From: Zantedeschia hybrid cultivar
Lineage: Eukaryota > Streptophyta > Magnoliopsida > Alismatales > Araceae
NCBI GenBank assembly: GCA_030544215.1
Contig: JARZZO010000011.1
Location: 41,321,001 to 41,385,000, forward strand
Length of the DNA: 64,000 bases
Direction: 5' to 3'
Shown: positions 46,141-58,797 of the stretch, in pieces
Layout: each line of letters starts with the position of its first letter
How positions within the stretch are numbered: the stretch's first letter is position 1
Program-made: the position numbers and the translations under genes
Notes under the pieces: model-generated
The model's input: only the letters and a program-made list of their open reading frames with translations
The model's database searches: none
What the model was told of the DNA's origin: nothing

Positions 46141-47861
46141 TGATAAGTTGATAATTTGATCATTTAAGGGCAATCATACGCATCATACTCACGTTTTTAT
46201 CTGCAAAATAGCATGAAATGATAGATAATTTTGTACCAATTCCAACGGTACCAATTTCGTCAAATTCCGACTTAAAAACACCGTCATTTCATGTGATTAA
46301 TGGAGTATAGCGCATTTGCGGTTTTTCGACAAAACCGAGATGAAATAAATAAATAAATGTAATGAGTTTTATGATAATATGTTAATTTACATTTATTCTA
46401 TGTGAATAGGACATGCCGATGATGCAGTGCAGTTGGTGGAGTTTCTGAAAATTTGTGGGAGGTCCAATGTTCGAATCTCAACAAAATTCGACTTCATTTT
46501 GGCTAAAAGGCTAAAGCAGGGGCGAAATGGTCTTTTAAAACTCTAAAAAAGTTGCCCTAATCTTTGCTCAAGAAAATATCTTAGAGCAGCCGCCGCCTTC
46601 TTTTTTTCTCCATTCTTCTTTTTGAAAACACTCCCCCTTTTTAAATGTCCTTTCTTCCCTTCTTTGGGGCAGACTGGAAAAATCCTCCCTCTCTCACCCG
46701 CAGCAACCCTCTCTACCTTTTCTCTTTCTCTCTCTCTCATCCCTTTTCCCTCTCTCTCTCACACACCTCCCTCCTCCTCTTTGCTGTTTCGTCTTCTTCT
46801 TCTTTGTTTTTTTTCTTCCTCCCTCTCTCCCTTTTCTATCTCTCTTTCCCACTTTTTTCCCTTTCTCTCTCACGCACCCTGTCTCTCTCTCTCTCTTTCT
46901 CTGTTTCCCTCTCTTCTCTCTGCACCTACGCACGCCAATGCCCGGTCAACGGCAACCCAGCCACGTGGTGGCACCGAAGAGCACGCAAGAGCGTGCCCTC
47001 GTCATTCGAGCCATACCTTGGCACGCCTGCCTGCTAGCGCCGTCGTCCGGGTCCACACGTCGGAGTGAGGCGATTCGCAGCCGCCAACCTCGTCGCCCGT
47101 GCGCACTGAAGCGTGTATTCCCGCCCGGCCGCCACCACGTGTCGCTCGCCTAGCTGCTGCCGCTGCCACGCGTTAAGCCTTGCCTGCCGCACCCGCCAGC
47201 CTCTCCTGCCGCGCCTGCACACGCCCGTGCACCTTTGCAGCAGTCCGCAGGGTCCGGTGCACTGTGCCGGCTCCCTCCCCGTCTCCCACGCATCCCAGGC
47301 GCCGACGCATTGCGCCCTCGCACCTGCTGCTCACAGGAGCCAGCTCCATTCTACTACTGTAGTTGTTTATTCTTTTATTTATTTGTTTATTCCAGTTATT
47401 TGGTTAATTAATTAGGTTCAGTGTTTGTCACATGTTATCTTCTCAGGATATTAACGTCAAGGATTTTGTAACTTTTAGATGATTAATGTCATTTTGGTTT
47501 ACAAATAGTTAAATAGTGGTGCTTTTGTTAGATTTTCTTTTTCTAAGTTTTGTTTATTCTCCATATGTAGTTGTGTTTAATTTCTAAAAAAAAAGGGTTC
47601 ATTTAGCTTACATAATTACATTTTTGTCTTAGGTATTTTAGTTAATTTAGTCGTAGTTTAAATAGGTAATTAATTAGTTCACTCAAATTCTCACCTGTTT
47701 TTAGATAATTAAGAATCACAAGGTTTTCAAAATTAAAATCTTATTTCCCTGTGGATCGACTCGGTTCTCATCATTTACTATTTTCAAATTAATTTGAATG
47801 AGCCGATTAAAATAAGGTTGTTAGTTGTGCATGTTTAACGACATATGATTTCAAGCTATCA
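46141..47861 (+). repeat. Athila 3' LTR
   Basis: The 1721-bp LTR is near-identical to 22494-24226 along its length, with a slightly shorter CT-rich block. It ends CTATCA, followed by the target duplication CTCAC. Confidence 0.93.
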
Positions 47862-48385
47862 CTCACCTTCTCATTGATAGTGACTCCCTTTGTGGTGGGA
47901 GTAGGTGTGGTTTTCTTGTTTCTTTCTCAAAGAAAGAAGGCAGGGTGGAGTCCCGGATCTATAGTTGAACCACCCTAGCTCGGTTATATAGTTGAGCGAA
48001 TGTTTGAACTTCGTTGAGCATGAGGATGGCTCGGAGCTGTGGTGTAGTGTTGTTGAAAGCATAGTGACGGCCTGAGCTTCGGGGATGGTAACTTCTGCCT
48101 TAGAGGCCATGGCTCTCCATCTGTTAGCAAAGTGCATGAAGTCCTCTTCGGGCTTCATCTTCTCCATTACAAAGTCTAAAAGCGTAGGAGGCAAGGTTTT
48201 CATATGATTGAAGTGGGTAATGAAGAGTTGAGACCATATCAAAGTTGATTAAGTCTGTAGCGGGCAGGGAGGAGAATCATCTCAATGCCTCTCCTTCTTG
48301 AGATTTCTGAAAAAAGTGGACAAGGAGGACTCTATCATAGAGCCATTGGTGGGAATCCACGAGGAAGCATATTCAGTAGCATGTT
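47862..48385 (-). pseudogene. gag: Gypsy fragment X: gag part, minus strand
   Basis: The ORF 48242-47871 contains EKMKPEEDFMHFANRWRAMA, closely similar to EKMKPNEDFIQFSNRWMVMA in copy Y at about 53300. Upstream on the minus strand to about 48385, broken frames match Y's DSHQWLYDKVLLV and GEAL..FSSLP blocks. It is continuous with 22493-20624 across the Athila insertion, as the shared CTCAC shows. Homology stops at about 48385. Confidence 0.8.
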
Positions 48386-50240
48386 GGTCAAAAATTATTA
48401 GTTCTTTGTCTAAAAAATAGTTTTATTGGTCGAAAATTATAATTCTTTGTCTGAAAAATTTGAGAAAATTTTAATAGCATATTATTCTGCCCAACAACCT
48501 ATTTTGATAAGCTGTACTCTGATTTTCTATATATATGACATGTCTGACTCTTAAATGGCTATTTAGTAGGTAAAAGAAATATATTTTGACTCATGTATAT
48601 ATATCATTTTGCCTATTAAATTTTCAGATCCATGATAGTTTGTAATGTGTGAAAATATGATTGTGCCATATTTGTTTGATATATATTTGAACGTTGCCAT
48701 CTTAAGGAGATTGGGGCTCATTTTATAAGCGTTCGTGGATGAGTTCTACCCATGATCAACAAACTTTTTTTGGTAATTATATTTTGCTTTCAGTCATCTG
48801 AGGTAGGGAAATAGACTCTCTGGTAGTGTATGTGTCAATACCTTAGCATACTTGCTCTGATATTTATTTGTTCGGCTCCATATATAGTGATTGGATGCAT
48901 GTCTATTTGATATGTTTGGATTTGATTTGTTTGGCACATAATTATGAAATATAATTTGCTATTTAAATGCATTTGATTTAGCTTATAATCTATTTAGTTT
49001 GTTCTTTTGACGTCTATGCTCCAAAGTCATCACCTGGGCAGTCACCTCCATTGAGCCGAGCCTAGTATAGAGGACGGCAGACAGTTTAGTCTCGCTGCAC
49101 CATTGATTAGAGAGAGTCACCACACAAACGCCTGCTTTCAAGGCTGAAGCGGCCGACAGCCTAAGCAGCCCATCAATGTGAGCTCAGGTCTCGCGTGTCC
49201 TCGGAGTAGACACATTAATGAGTAAATCTTATATCATATTGTGAAGTTCCAAAATGGTCTTTGATTTGATCATTGTGTTGATTTTTGCCCATTTTTCTTG
49301 AATTTCAATAAAATCCCTAATTTGAGTCACCCAAGTTGATGTCTTTAGATTTATAGTCCAAATCAATTTATAATCCAATTTTTAATCGGATAATGATTAA
49401 GTTAAATAGCTTCGGTGGTGGTCAAAGCATTCCATGATCCTAAGTTTTAACCGATTACTAATTTGGTTTTTAATTGATTTACTATTAATCTAAGTAGCAT
49501 CTATAATGGTCGACGCATTTTAGCAATTCCATAATTATCTTTGGATTTTCTTGTGATTGTCTTTCTTAATTGGCCCCTCTAAATGGTATCTGGATTGGCC
49601 GACGCATTTCTGAAAGACGTCGTCTATGTCTGACGCATTTAAGTTGCATGGTTTGCAAGCCCATGTCCACCTGAGATCATCTAGTTTCCTTGGTTTGATG
49701 GCTTCTACTCTTTGGGGATTTATTCCGAATTGGTGGGGTTTTGTGGGCCTCGAAACCCTAGAAATCCACTCTATATATAGTGTACCCCTCTGAAGCTTCA
49801 AGGAAGTTGGCTAGCTTGTGAACTGAGCTTTCTACCATAGTGAGACGAGCATGAAAGTACTCACAAATAAGTTATATTTATAATTTTAGAAACTTTATGG
49901 TGTACTTGGATGGTAGTATGTTTTACCAACATATACACAATTATGAAAAAGAGTATATTCATAAATACTTAAAAAGTATAGATATAATTATAAAAGTTTA
50001 AGGATAAAAGTGCGACTACCAAATTTTATAGGGTATAAACTTAAATATTCTAAGATATTAAAAGTGTTTTCAAATAACCAAAACGGGTATTTAAATTATC
50101 ATATTTCTTACTTACCAAAAAAAAAAAACCCAAAATGGGTTGATTTTAGCTTACTTGGTGAAAAATTTATCAATTGAGGGTGTAAATACAATTATAAAAA
50201 ATATAGGGTTAAATAATAAGTAAAAAGTTAGTGCTATAAG
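48386..50240. other. AT-rich unassigned region
   Basis: No coding domain is seen. A 42-bp segment starting TTGGTC is repeated once at 48384-48467. A less AT-rich block at 49020-49220 has no recognisable content. A promoter-like CTCTATATATAG near 49770 follows a hairpin of the GACGTC/GACGC type near 49600. This may be an LTR remnant, but no second LTR is visible. Confidence 0.5.
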
Positions 50241-51710
50241 TGTAGATACCCAATTGTGGTCCATTCCATAGACCATTGTGAACTTTATTTGTGTTAACGG
50301 GCCTTTACGTTGACTTATTTTGTCACAGAATTTTCATATTTCAAAGGTGTAAGATTTCAAAACCCTTTTTGACCATTTAAAGATCCTCCATTTCATTTTT
50401 TAATGCATTTGAACTTTTAAAAATTCATTTTTTAAAAACCCTTTTGCCCTATTTGATTTTTGCTTTGACTTTTTTCAAGTTTTTAACTTTTTGGGTCGGG
50501 TGCATTGGAAGGCCAGATCGATGGCGATCTGATTTTCAGACTTCTAGGTAGCTGGCTGTCTAATGGTATCAGACGGCCAAGTAGCTGGCCTTCTGATGCA
50601 TCAGATGGCCTGCTACTGGCCATCTGATAGGTTTGTTATAGAATCTTCCCCAATCTTCATGTGTGTTATTTCCTTGAGTTTTTTACCATTTCTTCCGCAT
50701 TTTTTCACTCTAATGGATTGGAAAGAAGTTGATTTAGGGCTTAGGTGGCAATTTTTGATTGGGTTTTGGGCTAGGGTTTGTTTAGGAGACCTCTTCCTAC
50801 TCTTCTTCATCCTCATCGATTTGTTCACAAAGGAGGGAGTTCGTAGGATTTTAGCTCGGCCCCCTTGACCTATTTAACATCCCTTCCACCTTGGGGACGA
50901 GGAGGGTAAGAAGGTCAACTAGGATTAGGACACCATTTTCCACTAAAAAGAGAGAGAAAAGAGGGACTTCATAGCCTAACACTAGACCTCTCTTTTGGAG
51001 CTCGTGGGAAGGGACGACCATGGAGTCTCGAAGGCTCTAGGAAGGAGGAACACACCATCAACCTTGTGCCCATGCAGCCCTCTCTTCGGTGTCAAAGGGG
51101 AACCCTACTCTCCTCTCTTATTTTATTTTTTTCATCATTTTTTCATACTCCTACGCATGCATGCACACATTTTAGGATTTTGTTCATGTTTAGATCTCTT
51201 TTGAACACACATGCAATCATGATTAGGTATCTTAGGTCCTTACTAAGGGGTTTACTTTGATCCAAAACACAAAAAATGTAAAGGTTGGTGGCCATAACAC
51301 TTGATCACTCATCCTTCTCACCCACACATTCGGTAAGCTCACCCCCAATTGGCATATTTAGCTCAGTAAACAAATACTATACTAATTAATAGTCTAATGG
51401 GTGTTTTGTTTTGTGGTTAATTTGTAGGAAATCAAGGAGTGAGGCCCCATCTCCTTGGCCGGTCGAGAGGAAGGGTGTATAGACCACAAATTTCGCTACA
51501 TACGAAGAGGTCTCGGAGTACCATTCGCAATTAAGGTAGTTCCTCTGGGTCGAGGTAAAACACCCTGGTGATCACAATTTTGTTCTTTGTGTCTTAGTAC
51601 ATCATGTTCCTTACCTTCCATTTTGCATTTTTGTCATCATTTTCGTCATTTCTATCCAAATTTCACACCCACAAGAATCGGTCTCCGCTCACTAGTTGAG
51701 CGCGGAGTCA
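50241..51710 (+). repeat. Possible 5' LTR of gypsy copy Y
   Basis: TGTAGATACCC at 50241 resembles the start of many plant gypsy LTRs, and GCGGAGTCA ends at 51710 just before TTTTCGGCACCCACAGCC, which resembles a post-LTR primer region. The length would be 1470 bp. No second LTR is in the window, so the limits are a guess. It contains hairpins at 50514-50531, 50568-50597 and 50600-50628. Confidence 0.35.
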
Positions 51711-52423
51711 TTTTCGGCACCCACAGCCTCTCTGGAGATCACAGTGGGACTACTTGTGCCCATCACACCTCTTTATTTCCTGCAAACACTTTATTTTTGA
51801 AGTTTTTTGTGACTTGTGGCGAAGGCCATCAAGAGGCCAAACTACTGGCCTTTTAGAGCATCAGACGGCCAGACCGTGGCCTTCTGAAGCATCAGATGGC
51901 GAAGGGGTGGCCAATTGATCCATCAGACGGCCAGGTAGGTGGCCATCTGATTTGGCCGCCAAGTGGACCCTGTTTAGAATTGGTTTAAGTGATAATTTTG
52001 TTAATCCCTTATTTTTTGAGGTTTCTCTTGATCTGATTTTCATTAAATAAATCTTTTTTGGGTTAGTGGAAGAGCTTATGCACACTTTACTAGGAGACAC
52101 TCTCTCTTTTGGATTAACTCTCTTTTTGGGGATTCCCGCCTGAGCAGACAAGTAGTTCAAATAGAGAACCTCCGTTAGTCTCTGCACACCGTGAATTCCT
52201 GCATGGTGATCGAGCTGGTTGTACTTAGAGTAAGCCCTGTTAAAACCTTGGGATTAGGATGAATTCAAGTTTTAGCTAGCTTGAAGTTGGACTTTTCCTA
52301 GGAAATCAATTTTTTAAGAGTTGATCGCTGAATCTTACAACATAAAGCACACAGGCCTAAACTCTAAATCAACAATTTAGGGGAAATAATTGCTTGTTCA
52401 ACTTGTTTGCAAAATAGAGAAAA
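51711..52423 (+). other. Probable leader of gypsy copy Y, non-coding
   Basis: No ORF of note. It carries three more TCAGAYGGCC hairpins at 51861-51951, then AT-rich sequence to the gag-like ORF. Confidence 0.5.
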
Positions 52424-54223
52424 ATGAACAACATATTTTCAAATCCTATGTTTGAAGGTGAACTTCTTCTTGAAACAAAAGACATGATAGCCAATACATA
52501 TGTATGTATGTTTAACACAAATAAAGGAGATGCTTTAGATCATGAGGATCTAGATGAAGTCACTACCCATGATGAGAAAGAAGCAGTTAGTCTTAGGGTT
52601 GGAAGATCAACAGTGCAAAATCCTAGTGACAATGCTGACTTAATTAGGGTGCTGGCGAGGCACACACTTAAGCAACTCATCCAGATCATCTCAAAAGACA
52701 AAACTCCAATCAATCATTCCGCTTTTCCAAATACATCCCATACACCTTACCAGGCGTCCTCAAACAAAGCTCCCCACAAGATTTAATTGGAATCCAATTC
52801 AAATGCCTCAATTTCACCCATTTTGCTAGTCCCCGTTGCAACCACACCCTGGGAACCAGTTTCTTCAATCCCAGCCTCATCTAAGCTAGTTGGTCGTCCA
52901 GAATATATTTCAAAGCAAGAGATGGAGCCTTACCTCAGAAAAGTGCTTGCTGAGCCATTATCAGTTTCCAAGTCATATTCCTTAATTATTAAACACTGCA
53001 AACTTCCCCCAGCATATTTTCCACCTGGGTTTAAGGCTCTCAAATACAAAAAGAATGATGGGAGTACTAACATGCATCAACACCTGTCGGGTTTCCGTAT
53101 GGATTCACACCAATGGTTGTATGACAAAGTGTTGTTGGTCTATCTCTTTTAGAAATCCTTAGAAGGAGAAGCTCTGCATTGGTTCACCTCACTTCCATCT
53201 TCGGATGTGCTCAATGGCATTGTTTCTAAAAATTTGTTAGTCATTTTAGTCACATGACTAATTTGGCTCCTACTCTTTTTGATTTAGTGGCAGAGAAAAT
53301 GAAACCAAATGAAGATTTCATCCAATTTTCCAATAGATGGATGGTAATGGCATCCAAAGCCAAAGTTGTCATTCCAAAAGCTCAGGCAGTTACCAGGATT
53401 GTGAACAATTCAACACCACAGCTTAAAACCATTTTTATGCTTGGTGAACTCCACACCTTTGCCTAAGTGTACAGTAGAGCCAGAGTGATACAGACCCAGA
53501 TCAGAGATTCCACTCTCCCTTCCTTTCTTGAGATCCGCCCCCAAAATCGGAAGGCAACGTCTCTACCAACCACTGAGGGGGTCACTACTAATGAAAATGT
53601 CAGTGCCTTCAATCAGTCGGCCATAGGGTGACCTGTCAATCCCGACCCTACGACCACCTCTGCCAGCAATCCTTGGCAGTACTCTATTGTCCCTCTCTGC
53701 CAAACAGTTATGGTAGGCCTTCCCCAAAGAGGACTTCCTATCCCCCACTTCTAGAATCTTTGGGTGATGTTTTCTTTGCTCTTATGGCTTGCTTGCAAAG
53801 CCACTCAACTTCCGCCTCAGTGGGAGGGGATTTCTCCCAATGTTGATACCCCCAAATATTTTCCTTATCATAAAGCTCAGGGACATATCATAAAGATTGG
53901 ATTTATGACATGAACGATGAGGGACGTATCAATTGGGAAGATGTTAGGATTGCTATCTCCAACTTGAAAGGTAGGAATCAGGACTTGGGCATAGTTCATA
54001 ACCCTCTCCCAGATCATCAGAATATCCTGGATCCATTCACATCAGCACAAGAACAATAAGAGAAAGTCAACACTTCTACAGTTGGACAAGAACCCCAGGT
54101 GATTCGAAGGGAACAATTTTAGGGATATGAAAGAGAACCACTAATATGAGAATATAGGGAAGATGAAGAAGGTTATTGTGAAAATGTAGAAGTGAGTGTA
54201 GGAGTTATCCAGGAAGTAGGAAG
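52424..54223 (+). pseudogene. gag: Gypsy copy Y: gag region, broken
   Basis: ORFs 52424-52786 and 52787-53152 hold an N-terminal region and YISKQEMEPYL plus DSHQWLYDKVLLV. A stop and a gap follow, then 53254-53466 with EKMKPNEDFIQFSNRW. Near 53870-53950 a frameshifted YHKAQGH and GRINWEDV match the knuckle segment of X at 22235. The first zinc-binding Cys is not visible. The region ends at the solo LTR at 54224, whose duplication GGAAG shows that it continues at 55808. Confidence 0.78.
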
Positions 54224-55807
54224 TGATGGATATAGGTGTCCTCTAACCCAATCATAAGGCACCTATTTCAATCTGGTTTACTAATTAATGGCATTAAATT
54301 CATTATGTAGATTAGCATATTTATAATTGCGCATAATGAAGTCCATGAATATGTGCAATAGTCATCAGATTATGATGAGATCATAATAATGAGACTGATG
54401 ACTTATAAACACATATTCTCAATTGTTCTTAGTCGTAGGATGTTTGAGAAGGACATCAAACATCCGATTAGACTAGCACAGGTTATTCCAGCTCATATGA
54501 TGAGGGTGACTGATCTCATTAGTTACTCGTGTGGAGACACAATGGTAAACCTGTAGGTGCTCATTGGAGAATGAGTTCACTGAACTGATCCGACATGAAT
54601 TGCCGAATGGTAATTTACCTGACTGTCAATTGGTTTGATTCATCGTCACAGTGGCGTGGTTTATCCTTGGACTTGAGACACCAAAGACACCTTGTCAGTG
54701 GACTTATGGAGTTTGACCTTGACCTACGAATCCCTATCCACGGGATCTCTAATAGTCAAGGATCGGGTCCAGTGGAAGACCTTCGAAGGTGATTGTGTGT
54801 TCAATAAAGGATTGTTCGCTGTCAGGTAACTGGAGAGAGAATGCTCTAGAATAGATCCGCAGGAGTCTCTAGCCAGAGCATAAACAACATCAGAAAAGAT
54901 GTTTTCCGATATTGTACAGCGGAGTCTGATTCAAGTGAGTTGACCATCTAGGGTTTGACAGTTGACCATACCCTAGGTTAACTCGAGAGCATTGTGCGAA
55001 TGAAGGATTATAGCCACGCGGTAATTGTGGACAGATAGGTTCCATGAGTGGGTTGTTGAACCCCGTTATCTTCCGGGATCATGCAGTGTTGCTTGGCACC
55101 CAACTTGATCGGAAGTCCGACCGTATTTACATGCGATGTCAATTCAGTTAAGTAATTAGTTAATATCTAGATATTAATTAATTACAATAAGTCAATAACT
55201 AGTTATTGGACTTAACGGGCTGAAAACCGGACTGGTAAATGGGCCTAGAGGGTCACACGCAATAAGATTCTCAGTCAGTGGTACATAAGTAGGATTTATA
55301 TTAACTCAGGGACTTTTGTGAAAAGTCGCGCCGACTTAATATATATACGCGCTGTTGAGAAACCCTGGGCCAAGCTCCAGGATTTCCCCATGCTGGCCGT
55401 CATCCCCCCTTTCTCTCTCCTCCTCTGGCCGCCTCGTTCGAGGCGCCGGGACTGTCTCCGTCTCCGCCGCGCATGATTCCCAAAAGTCGGGAATTCCCGT
55501 TGGCGGGTTTTCAACAATTGATGCGGCGACGGATCTTCAGCGAGCGAGCTGATACGGACGAGGGAACGAGGACAAACCACCGCAGAGGATCGCGTGGATA
55601 CCGTTGGAGGCCGGACGCTTGTGCGGCTCGCGGCATCGCCTCGACGGAACCGAGACGGAAGCGGATTCGAATCCGCGCACAGTAATCAGATTGCAACCCG
55701 GGTTTTGATTTTAGTTTTTCGTTCCGATTTAGATCAGCAGGCATCGGGCGGGATAATTTTGTTCGTCATTTCCGCTGTGTTCTTCGCGTCCCGCCCGGAT
55801 CCCAACA
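54224..55807 (+). repeat. Copia-like solo LTR D inside gypsy copy Y
   Basis: The 1584-bp LTR runs from TGATGG to CCCAACA and is flanked by GGAAG (54219-54223, 55808-55812). It shares internal blocks with the Copia-A LTRs and solo LTR C, such as GGGCCTAGAGGGTCACACGC near 55241. A TATA-like TAATATATAT is at about 55337. No internal sequence remains. Confidence 0.9.
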
Positions 55808-57200
55808 GGAAGGCCTTTAGTGCTCCTCTGGCCCAAAAAGAAACCTGCTCGAAGTATACCCTCAGGTCATGATCCTTCACTTAACTTCCTGACTCAAGCC
55901 ACATCCTTATTCATGGCTTCTAATCACTCCTGTCTCCTTCAATTGATCACACCAAGCCCTAAAGAAGTCCCGTTGAACCCACTATGAACCTCTTACTCAG
56001 AAATGAATAGCCCCATGACCTTCTAGAATGCCTGAGACTCAAGGGGAGCCTAACACTCAATCAAGCTCCACGTCCACAAAGTATGATATCCTCCAACATC
56101 TTGAGAAGACTCCATCAAAGATCTCCTTCTTGGAGTTAATCAAAAGGTCTCCCTCGCACCAAGAAACACTTCTCAAGTTCCTCCTAACGGTCATGGCGAT
56201 TGAGGATCTTCGATCCAATGATGTCTCCTATGCTATTCTCTTGATCACCTAGGGACAACCAATGATCACTTTCTCCAATGAAGATTTGGCTGCTCCAGAA
56301 CACCGTTCTCTACCCTTATTAGTTACCATCACACTAAATAGAGTAAAAGTAGACTCCATTGGGTATCCATCAATGTGTGCCCGATGAAGACACTAATACA
56401 AATTAGAGTGAAGGAAGAAGAGTTGGTAAAGGTTTCAACTACCATTTCAGCTTATGACAACTCCAAAAGACCACTCCTGGAAAAGTCATTCTGCAAGTCG
56501 GAATTGGGCCAATAATCATGCCCTCTAAATTCTTCATTTTGGATGTTGAACCAACCCACAAGTTGATTTTGTGAAGGCTCTAGATAGAACAAACCGTGGG
56601 GATCCCATCTACAGCACACCAATGTTACAAATTTCCGTTTAAGGAAAAAATAGTTAAGATCAAAAGCACCCCCCATAGTGAAAATGTTAGAGACTATAAC
56701 TATAACTACAGAACAACTCCCCGCCATGACTGTCATTGAAAGGAAAAATTAAGAGACTTTGTCTACAGTCAATTCATCTCAGTTGGAAGAGGAAGTTGGG
56801 ACAGCTATTGCTTCATTACCACTCAGGAAGGAGACTAAAGTGGATAGTGAAAGAAGGGGTTGGCAAATGATGATGAAGATGGGATATTATCTAGGGAAAG
56901 GACTAGGAAAGGAAGAGCGAGGAATGAGGCAGCCTATTAAGGATGAAGAGAATTACAATGGAGTAGGATTAGGATACCTATACATGGATGAGTATTGGCA
57001 GCTCTTGGATTGGATGTTCTGGGAACACTTTGCTTCAGGGGCTACTGGATTTCAAGAAGAAGAGAAGATGGTTTATCAAATGAGGGACAATCCATCTAAT
57101 GAGACAAAAAAGAGGCAGAAGAAGAACTGGGACTCCAAACACTACTTTGCCTACAGAGTCTAGATGAAGGATCTTCATTACATCTAGAATAAGTGTCTTC
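55808..57200 (+). pseudogene. Gypsy copy Y: protease and G-patch region, broken
   Basis: The 56028-56252 ORF matches the pre-protease segment of X. In the protease, the frame goes from VDSI straight to PSINVCP-like sequence (about 56350-56390), so the catalytic Asp motif seen in X (LLDIGAP) seems deleted. AYDNSKRP follows near 56450. The G-patch lies in the 56759-57163 ORF (MGYYLGKGLGKEERG near 56880-56930), followed by GVGLGYL. Copia-B begins at 57201. Confidence 0.8.
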
Positions 57201-58784
57201 TGATAGAAATGGGTAGCCTCAAAGCCAATCATTGTACATTCTAGTTCAGATTATTAATAAGGGCAATTATTTCTTCATTTATAGTTCTCGCAAATTAACT
57301 ATCGTAATGAAGGTCCGTAGACAAATGTATGGGATATTAAATCATGATGAGATCATGATAGTGAGATCAATATCCTCAGTCACTAGACTTAAACAGTTTT
57401 CGATCATAGGATATTTGAGAAGGACATTAAATATCCGATAAGATCGACACAAGTTATGTCTGCTCATGTGATGAGGGTGAATGATCTCACATTCACTCGT
57501 GTGGTGACACTAAGACAAACTTGTGGGTGCTCATTAGAGAATGAGTTCACTGAACAGACCCAAATAAGAATTCCTGGATGGTAATTATACCTATTAGTCA
57601 ACCAGGGAATTCAATCGTTGCAGTAGCACAGTTGGTTCTTTGACCTGAGTCACCAATCATACCTTGTTTGTGGACCATTGTATCTTGATTCTCTGACTTG
57701 TAGACTTTAACCATCAAGTCCACGATAGTCGGTCTCTCAGATATAGTGGAAAGCTTGCGAAGGTAATTGAGTGAACAACAAGGGATCACTCACTCTTGGT
57801 ATAAGACTGGAGAGAGAATGTCCTATGGATGTGTACACAGAAATCCCTGGCCAGGGTCAAATGAAAGAGATGTCTTTCTAGAAATTAACTGAGTACTGGA
57901 ATCCATCTAGATAATACGATAGAGGGTTTGACTATAAAACCATACCCTTGCGTTATTGGGACATTGCATGAGTGAAGGATTTTATCTGTGCGGTATCTAC
58001 AGACGGAAAGGTTCAATTGAAGGGAACAATATCCCTTATATCTTCTGGGATCATGAGGTAGTGTTTGGTGCTGTTCATGATCAGAAGGCCAAGTGAATTA
58101 ATCATCAGATGATAATCCACTTGTTTATTAAATTAATCATTTAACATATGATGTTTAAATGTTAATTAATAAATATTAAACTCTAGAATCAGTTCTAAGT
58201 TTAATGGGCCTGAAACTGGACTGATTTGGGCCTAGAGGGTCACACACATAAGAGTTCTCGTCAGACGGTGAGAGACGTTAAATTTCATGCTTATCTGGGT
58301 TTTTATGAAAAGCCGCAGGATAAACATGAAGATTTAATGGAGATTTATCCAAGGCCAAACTCTTGGATAATCATAAGGATTAATCCTTGTGCTCATCCTT
58401 ATTTCTATATAAGGAGGCCAAGGGGGTAGGGTAAAAAGTTAGTTGGACGAATTACTCACCCCAGATTCTCTGTCTCCTCTCTCTCTCTCCTTCTCTCTCT
58501 CTTGGAGTAGATTTGTCTCTCTCCGCGCATGGTGGATTTGAGATCTGGTCGGAGCACTCAAGTCGAGGTGGAAATCGCGTCTGCAGTGGGAGCTCGTGTG
58601 GATACCTCTAGAGATCGTGCGCGTGCGCGATTACCGAGTCGGAATCATCCACGGGAGATTCGAAACCCCGCAAAGGTGAAGAACCGTTCTTCCCACGTTT
58701 GTTTTATTGTCCGTTTTACGATCCCAGCAACCAATACATAGGAATCGTTTTTATTCTCCGCTGCGTTCTTGGCGATTCCTAACA
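57201..58784 (+). repeat. Copia-B 5' LTR
   Basis: The 1584-bp LTR starts TGATAG (TGTTAG in Copia-A) and ends CCTAACA. The TATA box TATATAAG is at 58406-58413. Shared blocks with Copia-A include CTCAAAGCCAATC at the start and GGGCCTAGAGGGTCACAC near 58228. The left end is placed by homology and is less certain than the right. Confidence 0.85.
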
Positions 58785-58785
58785 G

Positions 58786-58797
58786 TGGTATCAGAGC
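58786..58797 (+). promoter_or_regulatory. Copia-B primer-binding site (initiator Met tRNA)
   Basis: TGGTATCAGAGC starts one base after the LTR end, as in Copia-A. Confidence 0.93.

Larger units (their letters stand above)
22494..47861 (+). mobile_element. Athila-type Ty3/gypsy element, carrying two nested insertions
   Basis: LTRs are 22494-24226 and 46141-47861. The target duplication CTCAC is present on both sides (22489-22493, 47862-47866). The primer site resembles the tRNA-Asp complement, as in Athila. Without the solo LTR (27878-29431) and Tat-2 (31721-44315) the element would be about 11.2 kb. Gag, protease, RT, RNase H and integrase are recognisable but broken. No env-like ORF is found between integrase and the 3' LTR. 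Confidence 0.93.

Noticed and set aside
50563..50868. Hydrophobic 101-aa ORF
   Set aside because: Begins in the hairpin repeats of the probable Y LTR and matches no family; likely chance.
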